A DNA stretch of 64,000 nt from Flavobacterium aquidurense. Its GTDB lineage: Bacteria; Bacteroidota; Bacteroidia; Flavobacteriales; Flavobacteriaceae. The position numbers and the translations under genes were made by a program. The stretch's first letter is position 1, and each line of letters opens with the position of its first letter. Under the pieces are notes generated by a model. That model searched no databases, was not told the DNA's origin, and worked only from the letters and a program-made list of their open reading frames with translations. Positions 33,995 to 42,332 of this stretch are shown here, in pieces. Location of the stretch: NCBI RefSeq assembly GCF_001404985.1, contig NZ_JRLF01000001.1:62001-126000 (forward strand), read 5' to 3'.

Positions 33995-35190
33995 AACTAC
34001 GCTCATCTGAAACCTTTTGGCCTTTAAAAAGCGCCATGAGATACAGCTATCCGTCTATAAGTGAAGATCTAACCACTGAAATTCTAATCATTGGAGGAGG
34101 AATAACAGGTGCTTTAATAGCTTATAAGTTAATCACTGAAGGTAAGAAAGTAATAATGGTAGATCGTCGCGACATTGCCAACGGAAGTACTGCCGCAAGT
34201 ACGGCTTTACTTCAATATGAAATCGATGTTTCATTGCATGAACTTATAAAAATACGCGGATCAGAATGTGCTGTTGATAGTTATAACAGTGGAAAAAAAG
34301 CCATTTTTGATTTAAGAAGTATTATCGATACTATAAAAAGTGACTGCCAGTTCGAGTTTAAAAAAAGTATTTACTATTGTTCCTTAAAAAAAGATATTCC
34401 GTTTTTGAGAAACGAATACAAATGCAGAAAAGAAAATGGATTTGATGTAAACTGGCTTGAAAGATGGCATCTTGAAAAAATGGGTTTGAATGCAGTTGCT
34501 GCCATAGAATCTCAAACGGCTGCCGTTATGGATCCGTATAGACTGGCTAATGATTTAATTCATTACTGCAAAAAAAAGGGAATGCAGGTTTTTGACCGTA
34601 CCAATGTAACGTCAATCCAGAATCAAAAAGGAAAGTCTATAGCGCATACCGAAAATAAATTTACGATTACAGCAGAACATATTGTTCACTGCAGCGGTTA
34701 TGAAAGTACAGAAACACTAACCGAAAAAGTGGTCGATTTAAAAAGCACATTTGTAATTGCTTCAGAAAGCCTGGAGGTTTTACCAACTGCTTTTAAAAAT
34801 GCTATTTTTTGGGATACTTCCTCGCCTTATCTCTATTTTAGAGTAACTAACGATAACCGAATCATAATGGGCGGCGGCGATGAAGATTTTAAAGATGCTA
34901 AAAAAAGAGATAAGCTATTAGAGAAAAAAGAGCAATATTTATTGAGGCACTTTAGAAAAAAGTTCCCAAAAATCAATTTTAAACTCGATTATTCGTGGGC
35001 TGGAACTTTTGGAGAAACTAAAGATGGTTTACCTTATTTTGGCAAAGCAGAAGCTAATAAAAACGAACATTATGTACTGGCTTTTGGAGGAAACGGAATC
35101 ACTTTTAGCGTTATAGGAATGAATTCTATTTTAGATTCAATCAATAATAAAAAGAATAAGGATTTAGAGTATTATCGTTTTGGACGTTAA
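33991..35190 (+). CDS. FAD-dependent amino-acid-oxidase-type oxidoreductase
   Basis: A 399-aa protein of the DAO superfamily. The Rossmann motif is GGGITG at residues 35-40 with an E/D-containing VDRRD end of beta2, followed by STAASTALLQYEID, and the C-terminal FAD motif is LPYFGK and FGGNGITFSV. Substrates in this family are D-amino acids, glycine, glycerol-3-phosphate or similar. Its start overlaps the iron-permease-family gene as ATGA, so it is translated with the lipid-transport operon; the physiological link is unclear. Confidence 0.88.
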   Translation: MKLRSSETFWPLKSAMRYSYPSISEDLTTEILIIGGGITGALIAYKLITEGKKVIMVDRRDIANGSTAASTALLQYEIDVSLHELIKIRGSECAVDSYNSGKKAIFDLRSIIDTIKSDCQFEFKKSIYYCSLKKDIPFLRNEYKCRKENGFDVNWLERWHLEKMGLNAVAAIESQTAAVMDPYRLANDLIHYCKKKGMQVFDRTNVTSIQNQKGKSIAHTENKFTITAEHIVHCSGYESTETLTEKVVDLKSTFVIASESLEVLPTAFKNAIFWDTSSPYLYFRVTNDNRIIMGGGDEDFKDAKKRDKLLEKKEQYLLRHFRKKFPKINFKLDYSWAGTFGETKDGLPYFGKAEANKNEHYVLAFGGNGITFSVIGMNSILDSINNKKNKDLEYYRFGR

Positions 35191-35210
35191 AAGTTAGTTT
35201 GTAAGGTACT

Positions 35211-35271
35211 AAGTTGCTAAGATCCTAAGTTTTTTACTTAGTAGCTTAGCAACTCAAAATCTTAGCAACTT
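35211..35271. terminator. Nested hairpin between convergent genes
   Basis: AAGTTGCTAAGAT (35211-35223) pairs with ATCTTAGCAACTT (35259-35271) and encloses CTAAG/CTTAG. It lies between the stop of the oxidoreductase gene and the stop of the MarR-GNAT gene and probably terminates both. Confidence 0.65.
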
Positions 35272-36224
35272 TATTTAATAATTAACTCCATCTGGATATT
35301 ACAGCGCTTATAAGGTGTTGCTAAACCATATACCTTCTGGAAACCTAATTTATAATACAGGTTTATGGCAGGTTTTAAGATGGTGTTACTTTCAAGATAA
35401 ATCTTCTCTGCTCCCATTTCTCTTGCGCTGTTTACTATCGCCTGACCTAATAAAAAGCCAATATTTTTGCCTTGTGCTTTTGGTGAAACTGCCATTTTTG
35501 CCATTTCAAAATCATACGCTGAATCTTTCATTTTTATAAGCGCACAAACTCCAACAGGTTCATTGCGATATAAGGCTACAAAAATTTTACCGCCTTTATC
35601 CAGGATATATTCCTTAGGATTATCTAACGCTTTATAATCTGCTTCTTCCATTTCGAAATAAGTCGAAATCCATTCAATGTTTAGTGATTTGAAGGCATCC
35701 AGATATTGAGGTTCAAAATCTACAATTTGCACATCTTCGCTTTCACGCTTTTTCTTTTCTTCGTTGACTCTTTTAAACAAACTTTTTTGTTCCAGTAAAA
35801 ATTCCCATTCCTCAAGTGCTGCCCAAAGATTGTGGCTTGATTCCGCTATTAAACCATCAACAGCAGCTTCGACATCTTTTACCTGCAATTTCAATTCTTT
35901 AGAAAATTCTCGTCCCTGCGATGTCAAACCCACAATATTTCTGCGTTTATCATTGCTTTTTAGACTTTCTTCGATTAGTCCGGCAGTAATCATTTCCTGA
36001 ATAATCTTACTTACAGATGGTTGTGAATGACCAATTTGAGTAGCAATTTCTGTAATGGTAATTTCTTGTTCTTCCATCAGCATATAAAAAACCGGAAACC
36101 ATTTGGGGATAAAATTCATACCATATGATTTGTATATTTTAGCAGCATCATCAGTAATTATCGCTGTCATCAAACGTAAACGGCTTCCTAAAGCCACTTT
36201 ACCTACTTTATTATAAAATTCCAT
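35271..36224 (-). CDS. MarR-type regulator fused to GNAT acetyltransferase
   Basis: A 317-aa bifunctional protein. The first about 150 residues are a MarR winged helix (ITEIATQIGHSQPSVSKIIQEMITAGLIEESLKSNDKRRNIVGLT). Residues about 165-317 are a GNAT acetyltransferase (MAKMAVSPKAQGKNIGFLLGQAIVNSA, LYYKLGFQKV). Fusions of this architecture are known in Bacteroidota and Proteobacteria; the usual idea is regulation by an acetylatable ligand. Its promoter (36252-36259) is immediately followed by a palindromic ATAACTAGTTAT site, so it is probably autoregulated. Confidence 0.9.
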   Translation of the reverse strand: MEFYNKVGKVALGSRLRLMTAIITDDAAKIYKSYGMNFIPKWFPVFYMLMEEQEITITEIATQIGHSQPSVSKIIQEMITAGLIEESLKSNDKRRNIVGLTSQGREFSKELKLQVKDVEAAVDGLIAESSHNLWAALEEWEFLLEQKSLFKRVNEEKKKRESEDVQIVDFEPQYLDAFKSLNIEWISTYFEMEEADYKALDNPKEYILDKGGKIFVALYRNEPVGVCALIKMKDSAYDFEMAKMAVSPKAQGKNIGFLLGQAIVNSAREMGAEKIYLESNTILKPAINLYYKLGFQKVYGLATPYKRCNIQMELIIK

Positions 36225-36238
36225 ATATAATCAATTAC

Positions 36239-36276
36239 ATAACTAGTTATACAAATATATGAAAAAAAATTAGTTA
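36239..36276 (-). promoter_or_regulatory. Promoter and operator of the MarR-GNAT gene
   Basis: On the minus strand the -7 element TATATTTG is at 36259-36252, preceded after 17 bases by TTTG. Directly downstream is a 12-bp palindrome ATAACTAGTTAT (36239-36250) covering the likely start site, and a further TAACTA half-site lies just upstream in the spacer. The half-site TAACTA/TAGTTA also builds the palindrome at 9946-9969. Confidence 0.65.
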
Positions 36277-36382
36277 CAAAATAACAAAGATTCAAAGAAC
36301 AAAGTTTTTTTGTAAAGGTGCACTGCTGTACGTCTCTATAAGATCTTTGTCCCTTTGAATCTTTGCAACTTTGAACTTCTCC

Positions 36383-37408
36383 TTAAGCCGTTATAGCTAA
36401 AGGATTCAAATTGAATTTATATTCTTTTGGACTGCAGTTAAATTTTTGTTTGAATATTTTTGAGAAGTAACTTCTACTCGTAAAACCTATACAATACACA
36501 ATTTCTGAGATGTTCAGGTCTGAAGTTCTAATTAGAATTTCGGCTTTTAAAACCCTCATATGTGTGATATAATCGTTTACGGTTCTATTGTGGATCATTT
36601 TGAAACCCTCCTGAAGTTTGTTTGGCGATAAACCTGATTTTTTGCTTAACGATTTGATTGTAAAAGCTTCTTCTGGATTGGCTTTTATAGCTTCAGAAAG
36701 TTCTTTGATTTCTTCCATTTCGCGTAAAGTCAGACAGTTTGTATCTTTTGAGAAAGAACATTGATCGTCTGTATGTTGTTGAATCTCCATTGCCAGAATA
36801 ATTCTTAGAATTCCTTCTTTTAGAAGATTTCTAACGATTCCGGTTTGCGTAACGGCATTTAATTGTTCTATTTTTTCTGCGATTTTCAAATTATATGAAC
36901 CTACATAAAAGAAATCCTGAGCGGCATTATTTTCAAAAAAAGTTTCTTTTACCATTTGGTTCAATGAATGCATTTGGTCTTGTACAGAATTTTGGGTTCC
37001 AACAATAATCAAAGTGAATTTTGTTTTTGTATCCTTTTCAAAAAACAAAACATTATCCTGTTTTTCTTTTGAAGTTACTATCGCAGTCTGAAAAGTCTTA
37101 AAAGCTCTTTCTTCGCCTGTCAAGCCAAAACTATGAGATAAATTTCCCTTAGAACAATAAGCAAAATATATTGGTGAAGACTTTACATTTATAATATCCA
37201 TTCGAACATCTACAGAAAAAGTCATGTCGAATTGTACGTATGAAATATTATCATTGAAAGAAGCACCAACAATAGACCCTTTTGCAAAATTATTATTTGT
37301 TTCAAGTGTATATTCGTCTAAATCAAAAGTTACTTTTCCTCCAAAGTTTTTATTTAACTCTTCAAAAATATTTTGAGTTTTTTCTGTATTTATAGTAACT
37401 ATTTTCAT
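36383..37408 (-). CDS. AraC-family transcriptional regulator
   Basis: A 341-aa regulator. The C-terminal double helix-turn-helix (about residues 240-335) carries the family signature LNISEIVYCIGFTSRSYFSKIFKQKFNCSPKEYK. The N-terminal 220 residues have no recognised motif but end in a helical linker. Three cysteines near residues 216-226 precede the DNA-binding domain. It is monocistronic. No target gene is obvious; the spacer to the DNA glycosylase gene is 217 bases and divergent, so cross-regulation is possible. Confidence 0.88.
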   Translation of the reverse strand: MKIVTINTEKTQNIFEELNKNFGGKVTFDLDEYTLETNNNFAKGSIVGASFNDNISYVQFDMTFSVDVRMDIINVKSSPIYFAYCSKGNLSHSFGLTGEERAFKTFQTAIVTSKEKQDNVLFFEKDTKTKFTLIIVGTQNSVQDQMHSLNQMVKETFFENNAAQDFFYVGSYNLKIAEKIEQLNAVTQTGIVRNLLKEGILRIILAMEIQQHTDDQCSFSKDTNCLTLREMEEIKELSEAIKANPEEAFTIKSLSKKSGLSPNKLQEGFKMIHNRTVNDYITHMRVLKAEILIRTSDLNISEIVYCIGFTSRSYFSKIFKQKFNCSPKEYKFNLNPLAITA

Positions 37409-37625
37409 TTTGCAAGGATTTAAATTCTACTTAATTTCAGTGTAGATTTATAAAAAAAGAAAGTCCGTTTTGTGGTAACAGATTTGTAAAATCTACGGTT
37501 CAAAGTTCGCTCAATGATGCAGGAAAAATGTTATATAATTTTTCTAAATTGTTTTATAATTACTTCTGAGTTATGATTTTAACATTAAAAATTATTACCT
37601 TCCTATTATTACAAATCAATATATC

Positions 37626-38117
37626 ATGAAAAGTTTTTCTTTCTCACCTATATCTAATGATGATGCTAACATTTTGATTCTGGGCACAATGCCGGGAACA
37701 AAGTCATTAGAACTAAATCAATATTATGGTCACAACCAGAATAATTTCTGGAAATTTATGTTTACTATTTTAAAAGAGGATTTTACGAAAGACTATGAAA
37801 CAAGAAAATCCCTGTTGCAAAAAAACAAAATTGCAGTATGGGATGTTCTTCAATTTTGTGACAGGGTGGGCAGTTTAGACAGTGCCATAAAAAACGAAAC
37901 AGCAAATGATTTCGAGACGTTTTTAAAACAACATCCTAATATTAAGACGATATTATTTAACGGACAAAAAGCCGCGGCTTTTTTCAAGAAGTATGTACAT
38001 TTAAATAATCCGTATCGCCTAATTACTTTACCCTCTACAAGTCCCGCGAACGCCAGTAAAACTTATCAGTCTAAATTAGAAGAATGGCAGATTATTGCCA
38101 GTTTGATAAAAGATTGA
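37626..38117 (+). CDS. DNA-deoxyinosine glycosylase (UDG superfamily family 6)
   Basis: A 163-aa protein of the uracil-DNA glycosylase superfamily, hypoxanthine-DNA glycosylase branch. Motif 1 is NILILGTMPGTKSL, the water-activating region, followed by YYGHNQNNFWKF, and motif 2 near the end is LPSTSPANAS. It excises hypoxanthine arising from adenine deamination, starting base-excision repair in the cytoplasm. The length is typical for the family. It is a single gene. Confidence 0.9.
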   Translation: MKSFSFSPISNDDANILILGTMPGTKSLELNQYYGHNQNNFWKFMFTILKEDFTKDYETRKSLLQKNKIAVWDVLQFCDRVGSLDSAIKNETANDFETFLKQHPNIKTILFNGQKAAAFFKKYVHLNNPYRLITLPSTSPANASKTYQSKLEEWQIIASLIKD

Positions 38118-38189
38118 AATTTTATAACATTTCGATTTTAAAATATAACATAAAATCCTACAATATCTCTAATTTTACTAAACACAAAT

Positions 38190-38231
38190 AAAGCCATGAA
38201 AAAGAATAATCATGCAATTGAGGCTTTTTTT
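38190..38231 (+). terminator. Possible terminator after the glycosylase gene
   Basis: AAAGCC and GGCTTTTTTT bracket a 26-base loop with an inner ATGA/TCAT pairing; a T-run follows. The stem is short. Confidence 0.5.
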
Positions 38232-38308
38232 AAAATATAGATATTACTAAGAAAACTTTAATAAGTTTAATTATAAAGAGAACATTGGTTATGTTAGTTT
38301 ATTTTTGG

Positions 38309-38350
38309 AAAAAAAGCTATTCTATTTTTTTAGGGTAGCTTTTGTTTTTT
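38309..38350 (+). terminator. Terminator-like hairpin
   Basis: AAAAAGCTA pairs with TAGCTTTT and is followed by a T-run. It sits between the glycosylase gene and the DUF6526 gene and may be the main terminator or a leader attenuator of the DUF6526 gene, which starts only 26 bases later. Confidence 0.6.
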
Positions 38351-38375
38351 AATCCCCCTAAAAAAACAAAAAATT

Positions 38376-38810
38376 ATGAAAATTCAAACCTATTACAATC
38401 ATATACGATTTTATAATCCGCATCATTTTGTTTACTATCCCATTTTAACAATTTTCTTAGCAGCAAGTATTTACTTTGCTTTTACAACAAGCGACACGCT
38501 AATATGGTTGTTTATAAGCGTTGGGTTCATATTCTTGTTTTGTCTGGCCTTTATGCTTCGTCAGCATTATGCGCTAATTCTTCAAAACCGCATTGTAAGA
38601 CTGGAACTTCGTTACCGTTATTTTACCCTTACCGGACAAAGGTTTGAAGAATTTGAATACAAATTAACTGATGATCAACTATTTGCCTTGCGTTTTGCAC
38701 CAGACGATGAATTATTGCCACTTATAGAGGATGCTCTAAAAAATAATCTTACAGGCGATGCCATCAAAAAAGCAATCGTACATTGGAGAGCTGATTACAA
38801 CAGGGTATAA
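38376..38810 (+). CDS. DUF6526-family membrane protein
   Basis: A 144-aa protein beginning MKIQTYYNHIRFYNPHHFVYYPILTIFL, the typical DUF6526 opening, with two transmembrane helices (about residues 20-36 and 42-60) and a cytoplasmic helical tail containing RLELRYRYFTLTGQRFEEFE. Function is unknown for the family. It is monocistronic and preceded closely by a hairpin with T-run at 38309-38350. Confidence 0.8.
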   Translation: MKIQTYYNHIRFYNPHHFVYYPILTIFLAASIYFAFTTSDTLIWLFISVGFIFLFCLAFMLRQHYALILQNRIVRLELRYRYFTLTGQRFEEFEYKLTDDQLFALRFAPDDELLPLIEDALKNNLTGDAIKKAIVHWRADYNRV

Positions 38811-38820
38811 ATTTTAATAA

Positions 38821-39993
38821 TTAAGCGATCTTTCGTTTAAAATTAAATACGATATATATTAAAAAACCAATTAGCCAGGCTCCTGTAACAACACTGAAAA
38901 AGATCGTTATAATAGAAGGATGAAGATAATTGGGTTCGTAAAATAATCGTTCTAAAGTATTGAACTTGTCTGTCAATGCTTTTCTGTCAAAATTATTCCT
39001 GATTTCATTTAATAATTCACCGTTGTGATTCTTAAAATACTCCACATCTTTTGTCAAATCTTTAGGAACAATAAAAGTCTCGATTTTGTATTTTCGCAAT
39101 AATGTATCCAGTTTTTGAAAATTAGACAACAGCGAATCTTGCTTGTATTTATAAAGTAAATTATATCGTTTTACCGCAGCGTTATATTGTTGTTTCTCAA
39201 TAGCCACACCATCAATAGGTTTATATAAAGCCTTATTTTCAAGAAATATACAAATATTTGGATCATATTCCGGATTCACCCTTTCACCCTTATAGATAAT
39301 TTCGGTACTGTCTTTTATCACATTCTTTTTAATTACCCGCTCTAAAAGTTCCTTTTTTCCAAAACCAATACGATCCAAAATAGTACTCGTTGCAGCCGAA
39401 ACTTTATTTAGATCTGCGGTAAGCATTTTCAGTGTATCAATACTATAATAAGTATAATCTACGCTGTAATATTCTCCAGAAACAAAAGTGCTGTCTGCCA
39501 CCTCAATAACAGGATAAGGTTTTGGATACAAGATATTTTCTGGATTAAATAATTTCTGAGAGCTATATGAAGTATAATTATACAAAAAAGGACGCAAAAC
39601 ATTCAATAAAACTTTGTCCTGATTCAATTTTTTCTCAGATAATTCTGTTCTCATTTTTGCATTCAATCCAAAACTATAACTCACAAAAAATGAAAAACTA
39701 AAAAAAGAAATCAGCAATAATATGCCTCCAATTTTAAGCAAATTACCAAAAGAGTAATTTTGTTTTGAATGATTTTTTAGTAAAAATATCAGAAAGAAAA
39801 GTAAAAATAATCCCGTAACAAAAAAGTGCGAAATCGATACATCATCATAAAACTTAAACCTGTAAAACTCTGTATAAATGTCGATATTGCCAATTCCTTC
39901 AAACTTATAAAAGCCATATATAAAGTAGCCTAAATGAATCAATATTAATATTACAAAAGACTTTATCAGGTATTGTTTTAATTTTTTATCCAT
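38821..39993 (-). CDS. Hypothetical polytopic membrane protein, 390 aa
   Basis: I do not recognise this protein. It has four predicted transmembrane helices, at about residues 11-28, 54-72, 84-107 and 362-382, and a large region of about 250 residues between the third and fourth helix that should face the periplasm, with Lys/Asp/Tyr-rich helical sequence. There is no signal peptide, lipobox, or catalytic motif that I can see. It stands alone, convergent with the DUF6526 gene. A sensor or scaffold role would be guesswork. Confidence 0.75.
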   Translation of the reverse strand: MDKKLKQYLIKSFVILILIHLGYFIYGFYKFEGIGNIDIYTEFYRFKFYDDVSISHFFVTGLFLLFFLIFLLKNHSKQNYSFGNLLKIGGILLLISFFSFSFFVSYSFGLNAKMRTELSEKKLNQDKVLLNVLRPFLYNYTSYSSQKLFNPENILYPKPYPVIEVADSTFVSGEYYSVDYTYYSIDTLKMLTADLNKVSAATSTILDRIGFGKKELLERVIKKNVIKDSTEIIYKGERVNPEYDPNICIFLENKALYKPIDGVAIEKQQYNAAVKRYNLLYKYKQDSLLSNFQKLDTLLRKYKIETFIVPKDLTKDVEYFKNHNGELLNEIRNNFDRKALTDKFNTLERLFYEPNYLHPSIITIFFSVVTGAWLIGFLIYIVFNFKRKIA

Positions 39994-40073
39994 GTTCTAT
40001 TTTAAGAAGTTACTCTCAAATATAGACAAAAATGATAAGATTGTGGTTGCGCATAAATATTGAACCAAAAAAA

Positions 40074-40093
40074 AGACGCACAGCAGTGCGTCT
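40074..40093. repeat. Agacgca hairpin repeat
   Basis: AGACGCA and TGCGTCT pair around a CAGCAG loop downstream of the MATE gene. Related hairpins are at about 36312-36340, 62433-62454, 62731-62754 and 62819-62844. It may terminate the MATE transcript. Confidence 0.65.
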
Positions 40094-40155
40094 CAACATA
40101 AAATCTTTGTCCCTTTTACTCTGTACCTTTGAACCTTTAAGGCTTTCAAAAAAAA

Positions 40156-41574
40156 CTATTTTAATTCAAAACCTTCCTTAACAATTTCTTTTTCAACCTT
40201 ATCTATAAGTTTATTTGTTTTACCGCTTAATCGCTCTTTTTTCCAATCGCCTTTAGCATAAATAAGCATAGTAACGATAGCCGTGACAATAGTTGAAATT
40301 GGAAAAGCCCACCAAATACCAATTGGCCCCAAAGATGTATTGTGTGATAAAATATAAGCCAGCGGAAACTGTAAAACCCATTGCGAAACCAGTGTTAAAA
40401 TCATAGGTAATGTTGTGTTGCCAACTGCTCTAAAAACACCTAATAAACACATTTGAAGTCCAAGAAATCCCCAGGAAAGACAAGTGATTCGTAAAAAAGT
40501 AGTTCCTCCTTCGATAACAGCAGGTTCATTTGGAACGAAAAAAGCAATTAAATGCGGTGCAAAAGCAAAAGCTATTAATCCAATTCCGGTTAATAAACCA
40601 AAACCTAAATACGCGCCTAATTTTGCTATTCTACCGGCACGAAGCATATTTCCGGCGCCAATATTTTGTCCTACTAAAGTTGCAATTGCCATCGAAAGTC
40701 CCAAAGCCGGAATCATAACGAGCTGAATCAAATTAGAACCCGCTCCGTAAGAAGCCACCGTAGTGGTTCCAAAATGTACAATCAAAAAAGTAATCGCTGT
40801 TAAACCAACTGCGCGCATCGACTGCTCGATAGAAGATGGGAAACCAATTTTAAATGCTTTTTTGATATGTTTGAAATCCGGTTTAAAATCTTTTAACTGT
40901 AAATGAATCCCATGTTTTCCTCTAAATAAAATGGCAAATCCTATAATAATTGCCAAACTCTGAGTTGATAAAGTAGCCAGAGCAGCTCCTTTTACTCCCA
41001 TTGCCGGAATAAAATTCCACCCAAAAATAAACAACGGATCTAAAGCAAAATTCAAAATTACGGTTCCCAATACAATATAAACCGGCAAAGTAACACGACC
41101 AACACCACGCATTACAGATTGAAAAATCATAAAACTAAAACTAAAAACCAATCCGATAAAAGCAATTTGCATAAAGCCCAAAGCATCTTTATAAACTTCA
41201 GGAGTTACTTTTAGAATTTGCAGGAAATACGGACTCAGGAAATATCCAATAATCGATAAAACAATCGATGCCGAAATTACCATTAATAACGTTTGTGCCG
41301 CCACATGATTGACCATCTCCTGTTGTCCTGCACCAAAATATTGTGCAATAAGTATCGATCCGGCAATTGCCAAACCTGTTCCCAGAGCAATCGTCAGGAA
41401 AATAACCGGCGTACTTACAGAGACCGCAGCGACTGCATCTCCTCCTAAACGCCCCACCCAAAAAGCATCTACTAATTGATAGGCAGCTTGTAGTAAATTG
41501 GCAATCATAATAGGAACTGCCAATTTTAATAAGGAAGAAAGTATCGGACCTTCTAATAATTCGTTTTTATTCAT
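40156..41574 (-). CDS. MATE-family efflux transporter
   Basis: A 472-aa multidrug and toxic compound extrusion protein with twelve membrane helices in two homologous halves. Each half has the MATE signature (PIMIANLLQAAYQLVDAFWVGRLGGDAVAAVS and GFPSSIEQSMRAVGLTAITFLIVHFGTTTVASYGAG). It uses a sodium or proton gradient to expel cationic compounds. It follows the MarR gene on the same strand after 122 bases and is probably controlled by it. Length is standard for the family. Confidence 0.94.
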   Translation of the reverse strand: MNKNELLEGPILSSLLKLAVPIMIANLLQAAYQLVDAFWVGRLGGDAVAAVSVSTPVIFLTIALGTGLAIAGSILIAQYFGAGQQEMVNHVAAQTLLMVISASIVLSIIGYFLSPYFLQILKVTPEVYKDALGFMQIAFIGLVFSFSFMIFQSVMRGVGRVTLPVYIVLGTVILNFALDPLFIFGWNFIPAMGVKGAALATLSTQSLAIIIGFAILFRGKHGIHLQLKDFKPDFKHIKKAFKIGFPSSIEQSMRAVGLTAITFLIVHFGTTTVASYGAGSNLIQLVMIPALGLSMAIATLVGQNIGAGNMLRAGRIAKLGAYLGFGLLTGIGLIAFAFAPHLIAFFVPNEPAVIEGGTTFLRITCLSWGFLGLQMCLLGVFRAVGNTTLPMILTLVSQWVLQFPLAYILSHNTSLGPIGIWWAFPISTIVTAIVTMLIYAKGDWKKERLSGKTNKLIDKVEKEIVKEGFELK

Positions 41575-41696
41575 TTTGTAAATTTTTCTTTAGCCATTAA
41601 TTACACAAACTTCACTTATTCGTTTTCTGCTTATTCTTGCAGTAAGTAAGGATTTCGTTATAATTTGTGTAATTTCTGGCAACCTTTTTTATTCAA

Positions 41697-42161
41697 TTAA
41701 AGCGTATCTAATTTATCTGCATAACCTTTGATTGTTTCTAAAGCTTCTGCTCTTTCTTTTGCAGAAAAAACAGCCAAAACCTCATCTTCTGCCCTATTCA
41801 TTAAAATTCTAATATTCTTTGCTAAGTCAATTCCCTGATCCGTAAGACTTACGATATTCTTTCGTTTGTCGCTTTTATCTTTTTGAACCACAACCAGCGC
41901 TTTTTTTTCTAAAGCATTTACACTTCTTAAAATAGAAGATTTATCCCGCATTGTCATATCCGAAAGTTCCCTTTGAGAAAGGTTCTTACGCTGTAAAATC
42001 ATAATTAAAGGAAGTTGTTCTAACTGCAGGTTTATGCCGGCTTCATTCATCAAGGCATTTGTATGACGAAAAATAGCACGTTTAATACGGTGAATCTGAA
42101 AGAAAAAACTCTCTGATATCTCCTGTTTGTATGTATTTAAGTCAGCTTCAAATTCTTTCAT
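41697..42161 (-). CDS. MarR-family transcriptional regulator
   Basis: A 154-aa MarR repressor with the winged helix LSQRELSDMTMRDKSSILRSVNALEKKALVVVQKDKSDKRKNIVSLT at about residues 60-108, flanked by dimerisation helices. It precedes the MATE pump gene and its promoter carries a palindrome, pointing to autoregulated control of the pump. The -7 element lies only 4 bases before the ATG, so the transcript would be leaderless or nearly so. Confidence 0.9.
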   Translation of the reverse strand: MKEFEADLNTYKQEISESFFFQIHRIKRAIFRHTNALMNEAGINLQLEQLPLIMILQRKNLSQRELSDMTMRDKSSILRSVNALEKKALVVVQKDKSDKRKNIVSLTDQGIDLAKNIRILMNRAEDEVLAVFSAKERAEALETIKGYADKLDTL

Positions 42162-42165
42162 AAAG

Positions 42166-42194
42166 CAAAACTACAAAAAAGAGTGACATGTCAA
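42166..42194 (-). promoter_or_regulatory. marR promoter and operator
   Basis: On the minus strand TTG (42194-42192), an 18-base spacer and TAGTTTTG (42173-42166) form a consensus promoter. A perfect palindrome TGACATGTCA (42184-42193) overlaps the -33 element and the spacer, a typical place for MarR binding. Confidence 0.65.
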
Positions 42195-42332
42195 CTAATT
42201 TTAACAAAAATCTTAATTTATTGATATTCAGGTTAATTATTCAAATAATAAAGTCAATAAAGAGAAATGAATGATTTTTTTTGTTAACTTTAATTGTTAA
42301 AAATTTATCAATAAAATCTAAAAATAAGTCTC

